From NCBI RefSeq assembly GCF_964291045.1, contig NZ_OZ197277.1:1426001-1490000 (forward strand): DNA of 64,000 bases. Reading direction: 5' to 3'. Position numbers and translations under genes: made by a program. Below, piece after piece: positions 26,684 to 34,864 of the stretch. The notes beneath the pieces are model-generated. The model saw nothing but the letters and a program-made list of their open reading frames with translations, was not told the DNA's origin and did no database searches. Every line of letters begins with the position of its first letter. Position 1 is the stretch's first letter. The stretch is from PALSA-1444 sp964291045. GTDB taxonomy: Bacteria; Chlamydiota; Chlamydiia; Chlamydiales; Rhabdochlamydiaceae.

Positions 26684-27646
26684 CTATGATCGATTTTCTT
26701 CTTTTAATCCGTTTTCTTCCAAAATATCTGTTAATTTTCGGACTTTAAATGCGACGGGAAAACCACAATGTTGATCGGTGATAAGTTTTTTTTTCCAATT
26801 GTTATAAGTATCCCACAAGCTAAAGTTGTCTGTTGTAGGGATAGCTCCTTGACTGATAAATGAAAAGGTATGCATTTGTGATACAACTTTCTTAATCTCT
26901 TGGCTGGAGCTTGATTCTGAGAGGGTATTATTTGAAATATTTGTTCCAAATCCAATAAAGGCACCTCCAAGAACTGCCTCACTAATTACAGAAAATTTAC
27001 TGGCCGTCTTAGTTTGAATCAGCTGATCACTTAAAACTGCATGCTTTCTTATGACAATAGGATCTATCACTCTGACACGAGATAATGTAATAAAAGAACC
27101 GAGCAAACACACTTCCTGATCTTGATACTGATCAAGAATCATTCTTGAAACTTGATCCACCAGATCAACAACGGAAGGTAAATAACGCATCTGAGTCAAA
27201 TGCTCTGTAAATTTGCTTAGTTGCTGTTCTGCCGACTGCCTTTTGAGAACGATAAAATGCATACTTTCAGATTCATCTGCTGTATCTCGGTATTCGATAC
27301 CGGATCTACTATAGTCAATAGGTAGCATGATCTCAAAGGAAGAAAGCCCTTCCTCATCTCCTTGACACTCCTTGATCCTTTTCTCTGTTCTTTTAAGATT
27401 TTCCTCAAACTGTTTTGCCTGTTGATTAAGTAGTCTCAATTGTTGTTGAACACCAGAATCATTTTTTATTTTATCCATCTGTTGCTTGATTTTAATAATT
27501 CCACTTTCAAGATCACTTTTTGTCTGCTCAAGATAAGGACGCTCAAGCTCAAAAGTCGGAATGATTCCTCCCATGGCATACCCTGGAAAACAAGGGAGTA
27601 TTTTTTGAATCGCATTACTGTTTGAACTAAATATGGCGTGGCTCAT
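26684..27646 (-). CDS. SNTX/MACPF-like protein, short paralogue
   Basis: The 320-residue protein has an N-terminal coiled coil (about residues 30-95) and then the same ordered blocks as its two larger neighbours: SFITLSRVRVIDP, SEAVLGGAFIGFG, FSFISQGAIP and a C-terminal YNNWKKKLITD...GFPVAF. It lacks the common start IPFQPG seen in the other two, having CFPGYAMGGIIP instead. The block order resembles the MACPF-like N-terminal part of stonustoxin-type proteins; this is my inference, not a database result. GAGG precedes the ATG. It lies 33 bases after the 452-residue paralogue and 16 bases before the 1381-residue GTPase, in one operon. Confidence 0.62.
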   Translation of the reverse strand: MSHAIFSSNSNAIQKILPCFPGYAMGGIIPTFELERPYLEQTKSDLESGIIKIKQQMDKIKNDSGVQQQLRLLNQQAKQFEENLKRTEKRIKECQGDEEGLSSFEIMLPIDYSRSGIEYRDTADESESMHFIVLKRQSAEQQLSKFTEHLTQMRYLPSVVDLVDQVSRMILDQYQDQEVCLLGSFITLSRVRVIDPIVIRKHAVLSDQLIQTKTASKFSVISEAVLGGAFIGFGTNISNNTLSESSSSQEIKKVVSQMHTFSFISQGAIPTTDNFSLWDTYNNWKKKLITDQHCGFPVAFKVRKLTDILEENGLKEENRS

Positions 27647-27679
27647 GATATAACCTCATCTTTTTTCTGGTTTAAGTTA

Positions 27680-29038
27680 TTAAGGTTTTTTAGCATGACT
27701 TAACTCTTTAATAATTATTTCAATTTCATTTTCAGTAAGAACCGTGTAATTAAATCCCATAGGAATACCGCAATAAGGATCATCGACAATTGTTCTACAA
27801 AAATCATTATAAGCTTGCATTACCTTCCCAGAAGTATGTATAGAATTTTCCTCTTTCTGTATAGCTGTCTGCAATTCATCCATATTGATATTGATGTCCT
27901 GCTGTAAACCAGATTGATGCTTGTAATGGTCTTGATTTTCTTGAAAGTTCCTTAATGTTGCATATTTCTTTAAGTTTTGGTCTTCATGCTTGAGTAACTC
28001 CTGCACCACTTTTTGCTTGGCTAATTGAGGAATTGTCCCTTGAGCAATAAATTCAATGGATATATCGGTATTATCTGGATGAGATATGTTATCCTCAGAT
28101 TTATTAGCTTTTTGAAAAGTTTTTAGATGTTCACCTTTATCCTTGAAAAATCCCATTCCTTCCTTTACCTGTTTATTGAAGTGGGAAGAAAAATCTTGTG
28201 TCGAATCTTGAGGCTTATTTTTTAGATAAATCACAATAGCTGAAAAATAACCTCCCATAACAGCTTCTGTGAGCATATAGATCTTTTTAGCATTCCCTTG
28301 AGCTGTTATCCCTTTTTCTTGATGTCCTTCTTTCATCCTATTTAAGAGAGTGCTGAGTTTTTTAGGATCATAAACAATATCTTTAAAAAGACGAACATGC
28401 CGTGTTGTCACGAGGGCAGTGATAAGAAAGATTTTTTTAGCATACCCTTGACTGTGGATTTCACTCACACGGGCTAGAGTATCTGCTGACCAAGAATAAG
28501 GAGTTTTGAGTGAAAAAGAGCTGTAAGATCCAGTGACATTTGCACTACCAGCTTGTAAGCTTTGATTGAGTTGGCTCTGAATCTTATGAGAGCTTTCATC
28601 CATGTCAATGTATTGAGCGTTGAAATAAATGCCATCAAAACCTCTATGATGCATCGTTATTTGGGTGTGATCAAAGTCGATAGGACTTTCTAGCTCTATT
28701 GAAATATTGGGGAGGGAAGGCATTTTTAGACAGCCCATTTCTTCAATCTTTTCAGGCAACTGATCAATTTTTTTCTGAAGCTTAGCTTGCTGTTGTTTCA
28801 ATAACACCTCAAGCTCATGATCAAATTCTGTTTTATTTTTTTTATGCGTAATGTCTGTAATGTTCCGATCTAAATTTTTAAGATCTCGTTCAAAACCTTG
28901 TATTTCATGCTGTATTTTTTCTATTTTTAACAGTGTCTGTGCATATTGTTCCATCTCTTCAATCACGTCACCACTGACTATTGAACCCAAGGTAAGTCCT
29001 GGTTGAAAAGGGATTTTTGCATACAGTGACAATGACAT
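27680..29038 (-). CDS. SNTX/MACPF-like protein, first gene of the island operon
   Basis: The 452-residue protein begins with AKIPFQPGLTLGSIV, followed by a coiled coil (about residues 30-100), a serine-rich amphipathic part (SANVTGSYSSFSLK), then FLITALVTTRHVRLF, LTEAVMGGYFSAIVIYL, EFIAQGTIP and a C-terminal YNDFC...GIPMGFNYTVLT. It is a clear paralogue of the divergent 522-residue protein. In stonustoxin-type MACPF proteins I recall a comparable order: an FxxGxLYD start, a Ser/Gly amphipathic strand region, a THVVTAVLYGAQAFFVF block and a VPVKVWLYPL end. That likeness is inference. It starts the minus-strand operon of the island. Confidence 0.65.
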   Translation of the reverse strand: MSLSLYAKIPFQPGLTLGSIVSGDVIEEMEQYAQTLLKIEKIQHEIQGFERDLKNLDRNITDITHKKNKTEFDHELEVLLKQQQAKLQKKIDQLPEKIEEMGCLKMPSLPNISIELESPIDFDHTQITMHHRGFDGIYFNAQYIDMDESSHKIQSQLNQSLQAGSANVTGSYSSFSLKTPYSWSADTLARVSEIHSQGYAKKIFLITALVTTRHVRLFKDIVYDPKKLSTLLNRMKEGHQEKGITAQGNAKKIYMLTEAVMGGYFSAIVIYLKNKPQDSTQDFSSHFNKQVKEGMGFFKDKGEHLKTFQKANKSEDNISHPDNTDISIEFIAQGTIPQLAKQKVVQELLKHEDQNLKKYATLRNFQENQDHYKHQSGLQQDININMDELQTAIQKEENSIHTSGKVMQAYNDFCRTIVDDPYCGIPMGFNYTVLTENEIEIIIKELSHAKKP

Positions 29039-29256
29039 GTTAAACGTTATCTCTCGGGATTAATAATTTTAATGACAATACATTTAGCTTCTCTTCTTTA
29101 TTTTGTAAAGAAAAAAGATAGGTGCTTTCTTTTTGAATTTCTTCTTAAAAAAGATAATTGAATATACATAATTAATATAATTTATTTTTTAATAGTAAAA
29201 AATAAATCAATATTTAAGAATGTTTTTTTTCAAACTATAAATATGGAGGAACCTAT
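29039..29256. promoter_or_regulatory. Divergent promoter region of the island
   Basis: The 218-base, very AT-rich spacer separates the minus operon from the plus pair and must hold promoters for both. A TATAAT hexamer at 29176-29181 faces the plus genes, but I see no good -35 at the right distance. A strong ribosome site GGAGG precedes the plus start at 29257. Confidence 0.4.
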
Positions 29257-30825
29257 ATGTCAACATCGCTCAACGCAAAGATCCCCTTTCAACCAGGCCT
29301 AGCTTTAGGGTCTGTTGTTAGAGGCGATATCATTGAAAAAATGGAAAAATATGGACAAATTCAAGGGAAAATTGAACGCGTTCAAAAAGAACTAAATATT
29401 TTAGAGCAGCAAGCTAAAGCAATTGATACCAAGATAGAGGTTATTCAACAAAGAACACCTCCTGTAGGCAAGGCAACGCTCACCCCAGCTGAGAAACTTG
29501 ACGCTTGTCTTATGAACGTTTATCAAAAACAAAGATCAGCTATTTTAACACAAATTGATCAGATTCCTAAACAAATAGAAAACATTCTTGAAGAAAATCA
29601 AGAGCTCCCTATTTTTTCCAATATTTCAACCGCAGTAGAGAGCCCTTTTGATTTCGATAAGACTACTGTTGATACAGAAAAAAGAGGGTTTGATACAGTC
29701 ACTTTTAGCTCTCAATATGTTGATACAAGTGAGAGTTCTCAAAGAACTGAAGACAAAATGAATCAAAGTTCGAATGCAAGTAGCGCAAATGTAGGGGTCT
29801 CTTATGGTGCATTCTCTGCTAACGTCTCGCATTCTTGGTCAAGTGCAGCAACAAACCGTGTCAGTCAGATCAAAAATACAGGATATGCTTCAAAAATTCT
29901 CGTGATTAATGCCCTTGTGACAACACGAAATGTTCGTTTATTAAAGAATAGAGCCTATGATCCAATCAAACTAAAAAGCATTTTAAATGCCATGAAAAGT
30001 TATAAATTATCAGATCAAAATTCTGTAGATAATGCAGAAAGAAACAGGCAAATAGAGGCGTTAAATAATCTTGGTATTAATGTTATTAATAATAATAAAC
30101 AAATTTATCTCTTAACTGAAGCTGTTATGGGGGGATCATTTTCTGCTATTGTGACCTACCTCAAGCAAGATAAATCTAACCGAGACACTGAAGATAAAGC
30201 AAATACTTCTTCTTCTTCTACAGACGCTTCTGCAAGTGCAAAATTTTGGGGTATTGGAGTGAATGGAGGATATAGTAATTCAAACCAAAAAGCAGATGAA
30301 TCTCATTCTGATAGCGTCCATAACCGCAATGATCTCAATGTATCCATTGAATTTATTGCGCAAGGTATTATTCCTCAATTTGCAAGAGAAACTGTTGTGA
30401 GAGAAGTTCTTAAGCAGCAAGAGCAAAATGTGAGAAAATATGAATCCATGGGAAGTGATAAAACAGGAAAATCTGCATCAGATAGACAAGTAGAGTTACA
30501 ATCTGCCATGTATAAAAGCCTAAATGGTCTTTCTAATGTAGTGACTCAGAAAGAGGAAGTATCTATTAATACCCCTAACACAATTATGACAGCTTATGAC
30601 GATTTTTGTGGTGAAATCACAAATGATACTTTTGGAGGAGTTCCTATCGGATTTAATTACGCTATTCTAACGGAAAAAGATATTGAGCAGCTCCTTGAAG
30701 CAGCAAAAGATAAGCATGCTCCTTTAGAAACTGAAGTAGTAGATTCAACGGCTTCTCACTCTTCGTCTAAAAAACCGTCATCTAAAACAAATGCTTCTAA
30801 CGATCAGAAAACCGAATCTAAATAA
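29257..30825 (+). CDS. SNTX/MACPF-like protein, largest paralogue
   Basis: The 522-residue protein starts with AKIPFQPGLALGSVV, almost the same as the divergent 452-residue protein. It keeps the same block order: coiled coil (about 30-110), SANVGVSYGAFSANVSHSW, VINALVTTRNVRLL, LTEAVMGGSFSAIVTYL, a serine-rich segment (about 310-345), EFIAQGIIPQ, and YDDFCGEITND with GVPIGFNYAIL. It ends in a Ser/Lys-rich tail. The amphipathic serine-rich stretches could be membrane-inserting hairpins if the MACPF-like reading is right. GGAGG precedes the ATG. It is followed by a terminator, so the deaminase gene 147 bases on may have its own promoter. Confidence 0.65.
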   Translation: MSTSLNAKIPFQPGLALGSVVRGDIIEKMEKYGQIQGKIERVQKELNILEQQAKAIDTKIEVIQQRTPPVGKATLTPAEKLDACLMNVYQKQRSAILTQIDQIPKQIENILEENQELPIFSNISTAVESPFDFDKTTVDTEKRGFDTVTFSSQYVDTSESSQRTEDKMNQSSNASSANVGVSYGAFSANVSHSWSSAATNRVSQIKNTGYASKILVINALVTTRNVRLLKNRAYDPIKLKSILNAMKSYKLSDQNSVDNAERNRQIEALNNLGINVINNNKQIYLLTEAVMGGSFSAIVTYLKQDKSNRDTEDKANTSSSSTDASASAKFWGIGVNGGYSNSNQKADESHSDSVHNRNDLNVSIEFIAQGIIPQFARETVVREVLKQQEQNVRKYESMGSDKTGKSASDRQVELQSAMYKSLNGLSNVVTQKEEVSINTPNTIMTAYDDFCGEITNDTFGGVPIGFNYAILTEKDIEQLLEAAKDKHAPLETEVVDSTASHSSSKKPSSKTNASNDQKTESK

Positions 30826-30844
30826 AAACAAAGAAATCTAAAAA

Positions 30845-30877
30845 AATGGCTGCTTTTAAAACTAAAAGCAGCCCATT
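30845..30877 (+). terminator. Terminator after the 522-residue SNTX-like gene
   Basis: AATGGCTGCTTTTA pairs with TAAAAGCAGCCCATT (one bulged base, short loop), followed by TTATCC. It lies 20 bases after the stop. Confidence 0.7.
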
Positions 30878-30972
30878 TTATCCATTAATCCAACTCAATG
30901 ATCCATATGCATTTAGGATTAATCAAAACAGATGCGTATGGCTAAAAAAAACAATATTTTATTAAGGAAACT

Positions 30973-32085
30973 ATGGCCTCACCAATAAATTCTTTTTTTC
31001 ATTCATTTAAACAGCATATTGATGCAAATTTTAGCAGGCTTCCTAATGGACCTGAAAAAATTGCCGTTAAAAATGGACCAAAACGTATACGCCGATTAGA
31101 TAGCCTAGCTAGATTACTGATCCATAAAGACCATACAACCAATTGTGTGGCTATCGGGCTCATTAATAATCAATGGTACTTTACTGCAAATGATAACATA
31201 GAAGAATTAAAAATTAATATTGATCACATCCTGATAGCGTTAAGCAAACTCAAAAAAAATGACGCAGGTAAAATCCTTGAAACATCTGAAGCTCGGGAGT
31301 ACTTATTTGGTATTTATAAGGATATGCTCCAAAGGCATGCTACAAATAATCGACTATCTAGAACAGAAAAAGATATTCGCAAATTTTTAACTTCCCTGAA
31401 AAGTGATGATGTTTTTACCCCGGAAGAAATCACCAATTTATTAGCTCTACAAAAACAATTTATTGTAGTTTGTGAAAATAACGATGCAGTCCATGCAGAA
31501 ATTGAACTCATTTCTTATATAAAAAATGAACTCTATTCTTACGATTTAACTTTAGGAATATCCAAACTGTGTTGTCAGCTATGCGCGGCTGCTATTCAAG
31601 CATTTCAACAAAAATTTATGCGCACCATTCATTTTCGTGGAGTGCATGGTAATTTTTATTACAAATGGAAACCTTCGGAATTTTTAATAACTGATTGCTT
31701 TGAGGAATTTGTTGGACCCAATGCTTATGATGAGTATAGAAAGGCCTCAAATAAAGAAGAAATTAAAGAGGTGTTAAAAAATTTACATTTCGATAGAGAC
31801 AAGATCGATCATATTTTTCAAGCAAGTAGAGGAGCAGTTCAACTTCAATCAAATTCTGCTCCTGATGGAAGTACACAACAAGCTTTTGATGTTACAGAAA
31901 GATATGAAAATATCGAAATATGCGATCATGAAGATTACTTAGCAGGCGATAGCTCAGCTAATAAGCTCTATTCTCTACAAGCTAAGAGAGGACATTTTGA
32001 TTTACCTCATGATGAGATAGAGATTCATTCATTCCATCTAGATGAAGTTGATGATTCCTCATCAGATACAGAAATGGAACAATAA
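30973..32085 (+). CDS. Nucleic-acid deaminase-fold protein, OTT_1508-like
   Basis: The 370-residue protein has a deaminase zinc centre: VHAEIELISYI (H174, E176) and SKLCCQLC (C201, C204), followed by FRGVHGNFYYKW. The phrase order HAE...GxSKLCCxxC...RGxHGxFY matches the OTT_1508-type deaminase family known from Orientia, Wolbachia and many fungi. These belong to the cytidine-deaminase-like superfamily, with many toxins and effectors. The catalytic H, E and two cysteines are all present, so activity is plausible. The ~170 N-terminal residues are unrecognised and the ~110 C-terminal residues are acidic and low in order. AAGGAA precedes the ATG. It is the last gene of the island's plus arm. Confidence 0.8.
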   Translation: MASPINSFFHSFKQHIDANFSRLPNGPEKIAVKNGPKRIRRLDSLARLLIHKDHTTNCVAIGLINNQWYFTANDNIEELKINIDHILIALSKLKKNDAGKILETSEAREYLFGIYKDMLQRHATNNRLSRTEKDIRKFLTSLKSDDVFTPEEITNLLALQKQFIVVCENNDAVHAEIELISYIKNELYSYDLTLGISKLCCQLCAAAIQAFQQKFMRTIHFRGVHGNFYYKWKPSEFLITDCFEEFVGPNAYDEYRKASNKEEIKEVLKNLHFDRDKIDHIFQASRGAVQLQSNSAPDGSTQQAFDVTERYENIEICDHEDYLAGDSSANKLYSLQAKRGHFDLPHDEIEIHSFHLDEVDDSSSDTEMEQ

Positions 32086-32110
32086 AAAAATCCATCTGTT
32101 ACTCCCCTGC

Positions 32111-32140
32111 GATGAAGAGATAAGTTTTTTACTCTTCATC
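32111..32140 (+). repeat. Inverted repeat after the deaminase gene
   Basis: GATGAAGAG and CTCTTCATC form a 9-bp stem with a 12-base T-rich loop, 25 bases after the deaminase stop. It may act as a terminator, though no T run follows. Confidence 0.5.
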
Positions 32141-32157
32141 GAGGCCATAAGAGGGCC

Positions 32158-32177
32158 GCTGTATGCGATCATACAGC
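32158..32177. repeat. Short palindrome GCTGTATG-CGAT-CATACAGC
   Basis: A perfect 8-bp inverted repeat with a 4-base loop (itself nearly palindromic) in the spacer between the island and murJ. It could be a protein-binding site or the trace of an insertion boundary; nothing else supports either. Confidence 0.45.
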
Positions 32178-32339
32178 AGGGATAGGGTAATGAACATGTT
32201 GTTTTCAAGTAAACTCTAAGGATTATTCAAGACGTTTTTATCCTGATCTAGAAAAGAATGACAACAGCTTTAAGATAAACCCTCTTCATCATCAATTGAG
32301 GCTACACATCTTAAAAAAATCCTATAAAAGATGGCATTT

Positions 32340-33935
32340 CTACTTTAACCCTATCATCTGAAAGATAGGCCTTACCTTCCCTACCCAGGCAAAACAAAGA
32401 AAACACATTACAAATAACACCCCTTGAAACCCTAAGTAAAAAAATTGAGAAGAAAAGTGTGTAAAAAACTGCGGTACTTCGTTAAATAGAGCAAAAAAAG
32501 ATCCGGGATTCATGAAGATATCGATCACACCTACAATTAGCCCAGCTCCTAAAGTACAGAGTAAAGTCTTACCAACTACAGATACACTCTCTTCACTTAA
32601 AAACGCTCCCTCTTCCCTAAAGAGTTTGATCATCAAATAAGCTGCATTGAGAGTTCCAGCAATGGTTGTTGTAAAAGCCACACTTGCAGGCCCTGCTTGT
32701 AATCCATAAATGAGATAACAATTAAGGATAATATTGAAGGCAAAAGAGAGAAGTGATCCTTTTAAAGGGGTTAAAAAGTCTTTCTTAGCATAAAATGCGG
32801 GAGCTAAAATCAGCGCAAGCGTTGATGGAACAAGACCAATTCCATATCCCCAAAGACACCAAGTCGTGCTCACAACTGCTTCATGATTAAACGCTCCTCT
32901 TCCATACACAAAGTTCACAAGAGAGGGGCCGCTGATCAAAAAAAGAAGGGTGAGCGGAATCATCACAATCAGATTTTTCTGCACTGCAAATTGAAATAAA
33001 TGTAAAAATTTTTCAGGATCGTTTTGACTCCTCGCTCTTGCAAGAGGAGGGGTTAATGCTGAAACAATGGCTAAGCTTACAAGCGCAATCGGTAAATGAT
33101 AAAGTCTTGCTGCATAGTAAAGATAAGCTGGCCCTGAACTCTCAGAGACTCTAGCAAAGAGCGTATCAATAAAGCTATTGATTTGCACAGCCCCAGCTCC
33201 TACCATTGTCATCCCAATAGCTGATGCGGCTTTTCTAATATCTGGCGTCCACACACGCACCGTCCTCCAATTGACCTTTCTTAAAAAAGGGAGAGTAAAA
33301 CAGGTGATAAAGAGAAACTGCACAAAAAAAGCAAAGGTGACTCCCCAAGAGAGCTTTTCTACCCCTAAGAGAGGCGGCTCATCTTTAATCTGAAACAAAA
33401 CAGCAATGAAGGTGACATTAAATAAAAAGGGAGCAAGACCTGTGATGAAATACCGTTTTTGCGCTTGTAAAAGAGCTGAGAAAAGGGCGTAAAGACAGAT
33501 AAAGATAGCCCCTGGAAGCATGATAGCTGTCAGATAAAGCGCTGCATAAAGATCAGGACTTTCTTTTACCTGAGATAGTAAGCAAAATAAACCGCCCTCT
33601 AGTATAACCGTAATCAAGATGATTAAAAGCGTAAGGCCTGCTAAAAGATCGCGGAAAAAATTCCTAGCTTTTTCCTCATCTTGCGCTCTTAGCGTTTCAA
33701 AATGCGGGGTAAAACTAGAAAGAAGGGCTGACTCTCCAAAAAATTTCCTTAGAAGATGCGAAAACCTATACGCGATAAAGAAATTTGCTAAGGTAGCAGT
33801 GGCCCCCATCCACGTGCCTAAAGCCACTTCTCTTAAAAACCCTGTGATACGGCTTAGCATGGTGCCTAAAAAAAAGTGCGTTATTGACCTTGAAAGTGTC
33901 CGGTGAGAATCTGGGTTTAACACGCTTTGTGGCAT
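32340..33935 (-). CDS. murJ: Lipid II flippase MurJ
   Basis: From the ATG at 33935 (GGAG upstream) the protein is 531 residues with 13-14 hydrophobic segments and the MviN/MurJ signature near the start (MLSRITGFLREVALGTWMGA). A longer frame to 34046 would add 37 residues that overlap the divergent nfo gene and have no ribosome site, so I reject it. MurJ flips lipid II across the inner membrane for peptidoglycan synthesis, which in chlamydiae serves the division septum. It is divergent from nfo with only 65 bases between starts. Confidence 0.93.
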   Translation of the reverse strand: MPQSVLNPDSHRTLSRSITHFFLGTMLSRITGFLREVALGTWMGATATLANFFIAYRFSHLLRKFFGESALLSSFTPHFETLRAQDEEKARNFFRDLLAGLTLLIILITVILEGGLFCLLSQVKESPDLYAALYLTAIMLPGAIFICLYALFSALLQAQKRYFITGLAPFLFNVTFIAVLFQIKDEPPLLGVEKLSWGVTFAFFVQFLFITCFTLPFLRKVNWRTVRVWTPDIRKAASAIGMTMVGAGAVQINSFIDTLFARVSESSGPAYLYYAARLYHLPIALVSLAIVSALTPPLARARSQNDPEKFLHLFQFAVQKNLIVMIPLTLLFLISGPSLVNFVYGRGAFNHEAVVSTTWCLWGYGIGLVPSTLALILAPAFYAKKDFLTPLKGSLLSFAFNIILNCYLIYGLQAGPASVAFTTTIAGTLNAAYLMIKLFREEGAFLSEESVSVVGKTLLCTLGAGLIVGVIDIFMNPGSFFALFNEVPQFFTHFSSQFFYLGFQGVLFVMCFLCFAWVGKVRPIFQMIGLK

Positions 33936-34000
33936 TTTTGCACTCCATGATTGAGAAGATCTTGCATATGCTTTAAAATGGTATTTTTTTAAAGGATTTT

Positions 34001-34864
34001 GTGGAACAACAATTACCCTCACAGCTCCTGATTGGAGCCCATACATCTGCCCAAGGCGGTGTTCATAACGCTTTAATTGAAGGCCACTCTATTGGGGCGA
34101 CAACCATTCAGCTCTTCACAGCGAATCAAAAAACATGGAAAACAAAAGTGTTTACTTCAAGTGAGATTGCTCTTTGGGAAAAAGCGTTAGAAGAGACAGG
34201 GATGCGCCAGGTGATGAGTCACGACAGCTATCTCATTAATTTAGGGTCTCCTCGTCTTGAAGTTCTTGAAAAGAGTAAAATCTCCTTCCGTGCAGAAATT
34301 GAAAGGTGCCACGCTCTTCAGATCGCTTTTCTTAACTTTCATCCAGGAGCTGCCCTCACATCTCCTGTAGAAGAGTGTTTAGAGACGATTGTAGAGAGCC
34401 TTTTAGAATTTGCCCCTCTTGTCAATGACGGGCCAACAAGACTTCTCATTGAATGTACTGCGGGTCAAGGATCAACCGTTGGCTACTCTCTTGAGCAACT
34501 AGGATTTTTAATTAGCCGTTTACATCAAAAACTTAAAATCGGGATTTGTGTTGACACCTGCCATATTTTTGCGGCAGGATACGATATTTCAACAGAAGAA
34601 GGGTGGAACAAAGTTTTGAAAGAGTTTGATGCAAAAGTAGGTCTAGAGCATCTCTATGCCCTTCATGTGAATGACTCTTTAAAGCCGCTTGGATCAAGGG
34701 TTGATAGACACGCCTGTTTAGGAGAAGGGTTTATTGGCATAGAGTGCTTTAAAGCGATGATGAAACACCCTTCTTTAGTGCATATTCCTAAATACCTTGA
34801 AACTCCTGAAGGGCCGCCCATGTGGGAAAAAGAAATTCAACTCTTACGAGATTTTGCGAAATGA
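34001..34864 (+). CDS. nfo: Endonuclease IV (AP endonuclease)
   Basis: The 287-residue protein has the TIM-barrel AP endonuclease signature with metal ligands: IGAHTSAQGG, NFHPGA, LLIECTAGQG, GICVDTCHIFAAGYD, HVNDSLKPLGSRVDRH and LGEGFIG. It cleaves DNA at abasic sites in base excision repair. The start is GTG at 34001 with AAAGGA upstream; an upstream ATG is out of frame. Its stop overlaps the asnS start (ATGA). Beside murJ as in Chlamydia (CT624-CT625 from memory). Confidence 0.95.
   Translation: MEQQLPSQLLIGAHTSAQGGVHNALIEGHSIGATTIQLFTANQKTWKTKVFTSSEIALWEKALEETGMRQVMSHDSYLINLGSPRLEVLEKSKISFRAEIERCHALQIAFLNFHPGAALTSPVEECLETIVESLLEFAPLVNDGPTRLLIECTAGQGSTVGYSLEQLGFLISRLHQKLKIGICVDTCHIFAAGYDISTEEGWNKVLKEFDAKVGLEHLYALHVNDSLKPLGSRVDRHACLGEGFIGIECFKAMMKHPSLVHIPKYLETPEGPPMWEKEIQLLRDFAK

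Noticed and set aside
19101..32085. Insertion sequence, integrase or prophage bounding the island
   Set aside because: No transposase, integrase, phage gene or long terminal inverted repeat is visible within or next to it.
33936..34046. Longer murJ start adding 37 residues
   Set aside because: The extension overlaps the divergent nfo gene and lacks a ribosome site, while the ATG at 33935 has GGAG at good spacing.
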